NCBI GenBank assembly: GCA_014529385.2
Contig: CM043956.1
Span: 63,682,620 to 63,740,619, forward strand
Length of the DNA: 58,000 nt
Source of the DNA: Adiantum capillus-veneris
Taxonomy: Eukaryota; Streptophyta; Polypodiopsida; Polypodiales; Pteridaceae
Reading direction: 5' to 3'
The translations under genes were made by a program, and so were the position numbers. The notes under the pieces were generated by a model. The model worked only from the letters and a program-made list of their open reading frames with translations, did not search any database and was not told the DNA's origin. This document shows, piece after piece, positions 53,970 through 58,000 of the stretch (positions within the stretch are counted from its first letter, which is position 1; each line of letters opens with the position of its first letter).

Positions 53970-54907
53970 TGTTTGCGGGTCGCCGGGACGGACGTCCATA
54001 TCATAGCTCTCAAGCATCAACATAAAATTATCGATACAAGGGAAGTGACTCGGATGAGGCATGGAAACTCACTAGGGTGTCAATCCTAATGAAGTGAACT
54101 TGAAGAGATGCAACTACTAACTCTACAAGCAAATCAAACGCACCAAAGCCAAGTAATCTGCCTATGTCCTTCTACACAGCTCTACAGTCATCACGCCCGT
54201 TCACCATGCAAATCATATCGGAATTGCACGAAACTTGAAGGGAAGCTACAAGGGACTATCAGGAACATATCCTATCACTATCAGAGCATTCTAGAGAGGT
54301 ACAAAGATCACGATTGTTCATCTCACAATACGCAAAAACAGTAAACAGATGATCCTAAAGGGTCGTTTTTGGGTTCCTAAAGCCTCTCCTAGGGTCAAAA
54401 CAACATAAAATACGCATATAAACACTCAAAACAACGATTTAAGGCCTAAACAGATGTGTTTGAAACCTTCACCGAATCTTGAATGCTTACACTTGAATGA
54501 AAGAGCAGAGTAAGAGGAATAGAATGCAAGAAACAAAACTGAATTTGGATTACCGTAGCCACGGAAGCGATGATTACAAGTTGGAGCAAAGAGGTAGCTC
54601 TCTGTGCGTAACGCAATAGTCCCTTATCTTCAAAATATAATCTCCTTTTCCCACTAACCTTAGTGTATTATATACCTAGGGCTTTCTAAAGTGGCCGACG
54701 GCCAACTTCTCATGGACCTTTATATACATCATTGGAAAAATTACGTCTTTGACTGAGACTTGACATAGACGATTGTCATTAGGCTTTTACAGGGTTTGAT
54801 GTATTAAACATCGGAAAAATAATGTGACCACATCAAAACTTTGGCCGGCTGACCCAACGGGCGACTTGGCTAGGTGGGCACTTGTACGTTGTTATCACCT
54901 CCAAACA
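53970..54907 (-). repeat. 5' LTR of the gag-protease element (938 bp)
   Basis: TG/CA ends (TGTTTGCGGGTCGCC ... CTCCAAACA), which also form short inverted ends TGTTTG/CCAAACA. A minus-strand TATATAA lies at 54668-54674. It contains a degenerated copy of the palindrome (GATCACGATTGT, about 54306). Confidence 0.9.
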
Positions 54908-55813
54908 ATGTGCAATATCTGGCCTTGTCCAGATCATAACATACATAAGAGAACCTACCGCTGCAACATATGGAACTTTAGACATATAGGCTATCTCCTC
55001 TTGTGTCTTTGGACACATATCCTTGGTTAGTTTAAAGTGACCAGCCAAAGGTGTAGAAACCATTTTTTCATTTTGCATTGCAAACCTTTCTAGTACCTTC
55101 TTGATGTAATCCTGTTGTGATAGCTTTATTGTCTTCTTCATCCTTTCCCTTGATATCTTCATGCCAAGTATCCTCTTTGCAGCACCTAAATCTTTCATTG
55201 AAAAAGATTTAGACAGCTCTTCTTTTAGGTCTTTGATGTCCTGCATGTTAGCACTTGCAATCAGCATGTCATCAACATACAACATTAGGATGATGAACTT
55301 CCCATCTCCCAAATTCTTTGTATAGACACAATGATCTGAGTTGCATCTTCTAAATCCATGATTTAACATCCATTGATAGAACTTCAAGTATCATTGTCTT
55401 GATGCTTGCTTTAAACCATACAAGCTCTTCTTTAATCTGCAAACCATTTTCTCCTTACCTTTTACTTCATACCCCTTTGGTTGAAGCATGTAAATTTCCT
55501 CGTCTAAGTCACCGTGAGGGAATGCCATATTTACATCCATTTGCTCAAGATTTAGATCATGAGAAGCCACAAGGCTTAAGACAAGCCTAGATGAGTTCAT
55601 TTTTACAACAGGAGAAAATATTTCATTGAAGTCAATACCTTTCTTTTGAGAAAACCCTTTTACCACAAGCCTAGACTTGTATCTTTTCTTCCCACCTTCT
55701 TCTTCTTTTAACTTATACACCCATTTGTTTTGAAGAAGTGCCCACTTACCTTTAGGCAACTCAACCAACCTCCATGTTTGGTTGCCATGTAATGAGTCCA
55801 TCTCCACTTGCAT
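54908..55813 (-). pseudogene. Copia A2 reverse transcriptase, interrupted
   Basis: The RT N-terminal half (55813-55391) has NKWVYKLKEEEGGKKRYKSR, MDVNMAFPHGDLDEEIYMLQ and SLYGLKQASRQ, ending in a stop. The second half (55387-54908) has LNHGFRRCNSDHCVYTKNLG, the active site ILMLYVDDMLIAS and the end of the connection (MIWTRPDIAH). There the LTR of the gag-protease element begins. AMAFPHGD differs from the usual AFLHGD. RNase H is absent. Confidence 0.88.
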
Positions 55814-55969
55814 GCTCTTTGTCCATTCTTCTTTGGATTGTGTTGCATAGCTTCTTTGTATGATTCCGGCTCTCCAAAATCAGAGATCAAGAGATGGTTG
55901 AAGGAAGGAACAAACCTTTCTGGAGATCTACTTGCTCTTGTAGATCTTCAGGGAATAGGTTGAGGCTCC

Positions 55970-56960
55970 TCATTTGTTGATGTTGTTGCATATGTCACTG
56001 TTTGCAGTCCTTGAGTCTTCACTGTCCTCAAGCTCCATGTACTCATCACCTATTTCTTTTGTTTGTTTTCTTTCCAAGTAGTCTTTGTACATATTTTGTT
56101 CGTTAAAAATTACATCTCTACTCCTTAAGATTTTACCATCTTTAGGATTCCATAGGCAATACCCAAAGTCACCTTCTCCATAGTCAATGAAGAAACAATA
56201 TTTGGACTTTGCATGTAGCTTTGATCTTAGGCTTCTATCTATGTGCATGAAATCCTCACACCCAAACACTTTGAGAAATGCATAGTTCATCGGTTTATCT
56301 ATCCATGCCTCTTCTGGAACTCCCCCATCCAATGCCGTTGAGGATGACCAATTGATTAAGTACACAAACATACTTACAGCTTCTGCTCAACGCTCAAACG
56401 GTAGGCCTGCATGTAGCCGCATGCTTCGTGCTTGCTCCATGATTGATTTGTTCATCCTTTCAAAAATGCCATTTTGTTGAGGTGTCCACGGGTTGTTCTT
56501 TGCCTCTGAATGCCATTGCTAGCACAAAAGCTTTCAAAAGCATGGCTGCAATATTCGCCTCCGTTGTCGGATCTGAGGTATTTAACCTTAGTACCTGTTT
56601 CATTCTCCACAAAGGCTTTCCACCTTTGAAATATGAAAAACACATCGGATTTATTATTCATTACATAAACCCATGTTTTCCTAGTCGCATCGTCTATGAA
56701 TGTTACATAGTACAATGAGCCACCAGGTGATGGTGTACTTGCAAGACCCCAAACATCAGAATGAACCAACTCAAGTTTTTTATTTTTTCTTTCATTTCCA
56801 AATTTTTGAAAATTTACCCTCTTTTGTTTACCATAAACACAATCTCCACAGAACTCTAAGTCCACTTCTTTCAAACCTGGTAGAAGCTTCTTTGTTTGAA
56901 GGATTTGCATTCCTTTGGCACTCATATGCCCAAGCCGATAGTGTCACATCGCACTGTTGA
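55970..56960 (-). pseudogene. Copia A2 integrase (decayed)
   Basis: CGDCVYGKQKRVNF (zinc-binding), LELVHSDVWGLAST (first Asp), YYVTFIDDATRKTWVYVM, VKYLRSDNGGEYCSHAF (second Asp), then a frameshift around 56455 where the Glu segment should be, and YLINWSSSTALDGGVPEEAW with FGYCLWNPKDGKILRSRDVI in the C-terminal part. Non-functional. Confidence 0.85.
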
Positions 56961-57246
56961 CTTCCGTAGCTATTACACAAGTTAAAGATTGCATGCTAAA
57001 AGTCCACAAGTAAAATGTAACGACCTTTTCTTCCTTGGAAACCACCAAATATCCCTTTAAGATCTTCCACCGTTTGCTTCCAAATGCAATGTTGTGACCT
57101 TCATTTTCCAATTGTCCTGTAGAGATCAATTTTTTGCGAAGAGAAGGAACATTCCTAACATCTTTAGGCTTTTATTCATTTTGGTTAGTAGTTTTGACAC
57201 AAAATCTACCTTTGTCGATAATTTCACAAGCTTCATCATCTCCTAA

Positions 57247-58000
57247 TTATACATACCCAAAATTACCTTTGGTGTAATCTTGGAAATATTGCTTGTGTCG
57301 TGTCGCATGGAATGAAGCCCTGAAATCTACTATCCAGGAATTAGACACATTATCTAATGAGAGAATTGGAGCATCTTGCTCTACTTTACCTACCACATTG
57401 GCCTCCGATGTTGGCTTGTTGTCTTGAGACTCCAACTCTTTCTTCTTCTTGGACCAGCAATCCTTCTTGATGTGGCCCTTCTTGCCGAAGTTCCAACATT
57501 CAAGAACTGACTTTGTGCGTGACTTGCTCCGTCTTGAGCGATCACGACTCTTTTGGTTTTTGAATTTCTCCTTAGGCCTTCCTCTCATTTCCACTGATAG
57601 TGCAACACTTGATGATTCTCCTGTGCTTCTCCTTCACATTTCCTTACTTACAGCTATCACCAGGCTCTCCCAACTATCCGGTAGAGATGATAGTATAAGG
57701 AGAGCTCGCACTTTGTCATTGAAATTGATTATCACCGATCAAAGCTGACATATGTTTGTGTTAAAGGCATTTAGGCGTTTTGCAGCTGAACCATTCTCTA
57801 CCATCTTTAGATTGAACAAGCGCTTAGTGAGAAATACCTTATTGGATGCTGATGGTTTTTCGTAGAAGTCGTCAAGTGACTTCATCAACTCCTCTGTGGT
57901 CTTCATCTCCAAAACATTGAAGGCCACCATTGACACCAAGCTTAACTAGATTGTTCCCAGTGCCTTTTGATCAAGGACAATCCATGCTTCATCTGCCATC
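57247..58000 (-). pseudogene. Copia A2 gag, zinc knuckle and protease (decayed)
   Basis: Gag pieces: VAFNVLEMKTTEELMKSLDD (57930-57870) and KVFLTKRLFNLKMVENGSAA. The zinc knuckle reads CWNFGKKGHIKKDC, with Phe for the second Cys. The protease active site reads WIVDFRASFHAT, where the family has DSGA; catalytic Gly and Ser/Thr are replaced, so it is dead. The gag start lies outside the window. Confidence 0.8.

Larger units (their letters stand above)
40983..54907 (-). mobile_element. 13.9-kb non-autonomous LTR element with gag and protease only (TR-GAG-like)
   Basis: Minus-strand element with LTRs at 53970-54907 (938 bp) and 40983-41798 (truncated by about 105 bp), a primer site next to the 5' LTR, a polypurine tract next to the 3' LTR, a leader of about 5.1 kb, gag, protease, and a repeat-rich 3' part. 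I find no RT, RNase H or integrase motif anywhere in it. This matches the published TR-GAG class of plant non-autonomous retrotransposons. The primer type points to Athila/Tat relatives as helpers. It lies inside the RT gene of copia A2. Stops and frameshifts show it has decayed since insertion. Confidence 0.8.
54908..58000 (-). mobile_element. Ty1/copia element A2, 5' part; continues beyond window
   Basis: Minus-strand copia element of the same family as A1 (nearly the same integrase, gag and linker text). Gag begins beyond 58000. RT is interrupted at 54907 by the gag-protease element; RNase H was lost, and a truncated LTR remains at 40453-40982. Confidence 0.88.

Overview
The window looks like nuclear DNA of a land plant with a large, repeat-filled genome. 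The signs are Ty1/copia elements primed by initiator tRNA-Met, a Tat-type Ty3/gypsy element with two RNase H domains, a chromodomain Ty3/gypsy element, a hAT transposase relic, LINEs, and one intron-containing gene with GT-AG junctions. The species cannot be read from the sequence; a fern or other large-genome plant is possible. There is no rRNA, tRNA or CRISPR locus and no prokaryotic organisation. Nearly all protein-coding sequence belongs to mobile elements, and most of it is broken.

Layout. 1-577: end of a Ty3/gypsy integrase with chromodomain (-). 578-2656: LINE 5' part, ORF1 and endonuclease (-). 2657-4893: three LINE 3' ends (-) separated by long (GA)n tracts. 5348-8973: a candidate split gene (+) whose exons join in one frame; product not recognised. 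10562-12890: duplicated blocks and a decayed Ty3/gypsy RT (+). 13141-13616: a 260-bp-period tandem repeat. 13872-15888: decayed hAT transposase (+). 16184-17073: kinase-like fragment (-). 17560-18125: LINE zinc-binding end (-). 18254-21852: copia A1 (-), RT deleted. 21853-30326: Tat-type element (-), interrupted by a MITE. 30327-30450 and 35580-38635: a second Tat copy, with copia B (30451-35579, 5-bp target duplication) inserted in its gag. 38636-40452: gag-like relic and a promoter plus short ORF (+). 40453-40982 and 54908-58000: copia A2 (-), split by a 13.9-kb gag-protease element without RT or integrase (40983-54907, -).

The most unusual object is that 13.9-kb element. It has long LTRs, a tRNA-Asp-like primer site, a leader of about 5 kb with a roughly 272-bp tandem array centred on the palindrome CGATCGCGATCG, a Gag, one intact-looking aspartic protease, a possible degenerate second protease, and a repeat-bearing 3' region where polymerase genes would normally lie. 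It resembles the published TR-GAG class (non-autonomous LTR elements that keep only gag). It would need reverse transcriptase and integrase from a relative, perhaps an Athila/Tat element.

The elements are nested and trimmed. At least three junctions join two truncated LTRs or an LTR and a gag (21852/21853, 30326/30327, 40982/40983), as expected from deletion by illegitimate recombination.
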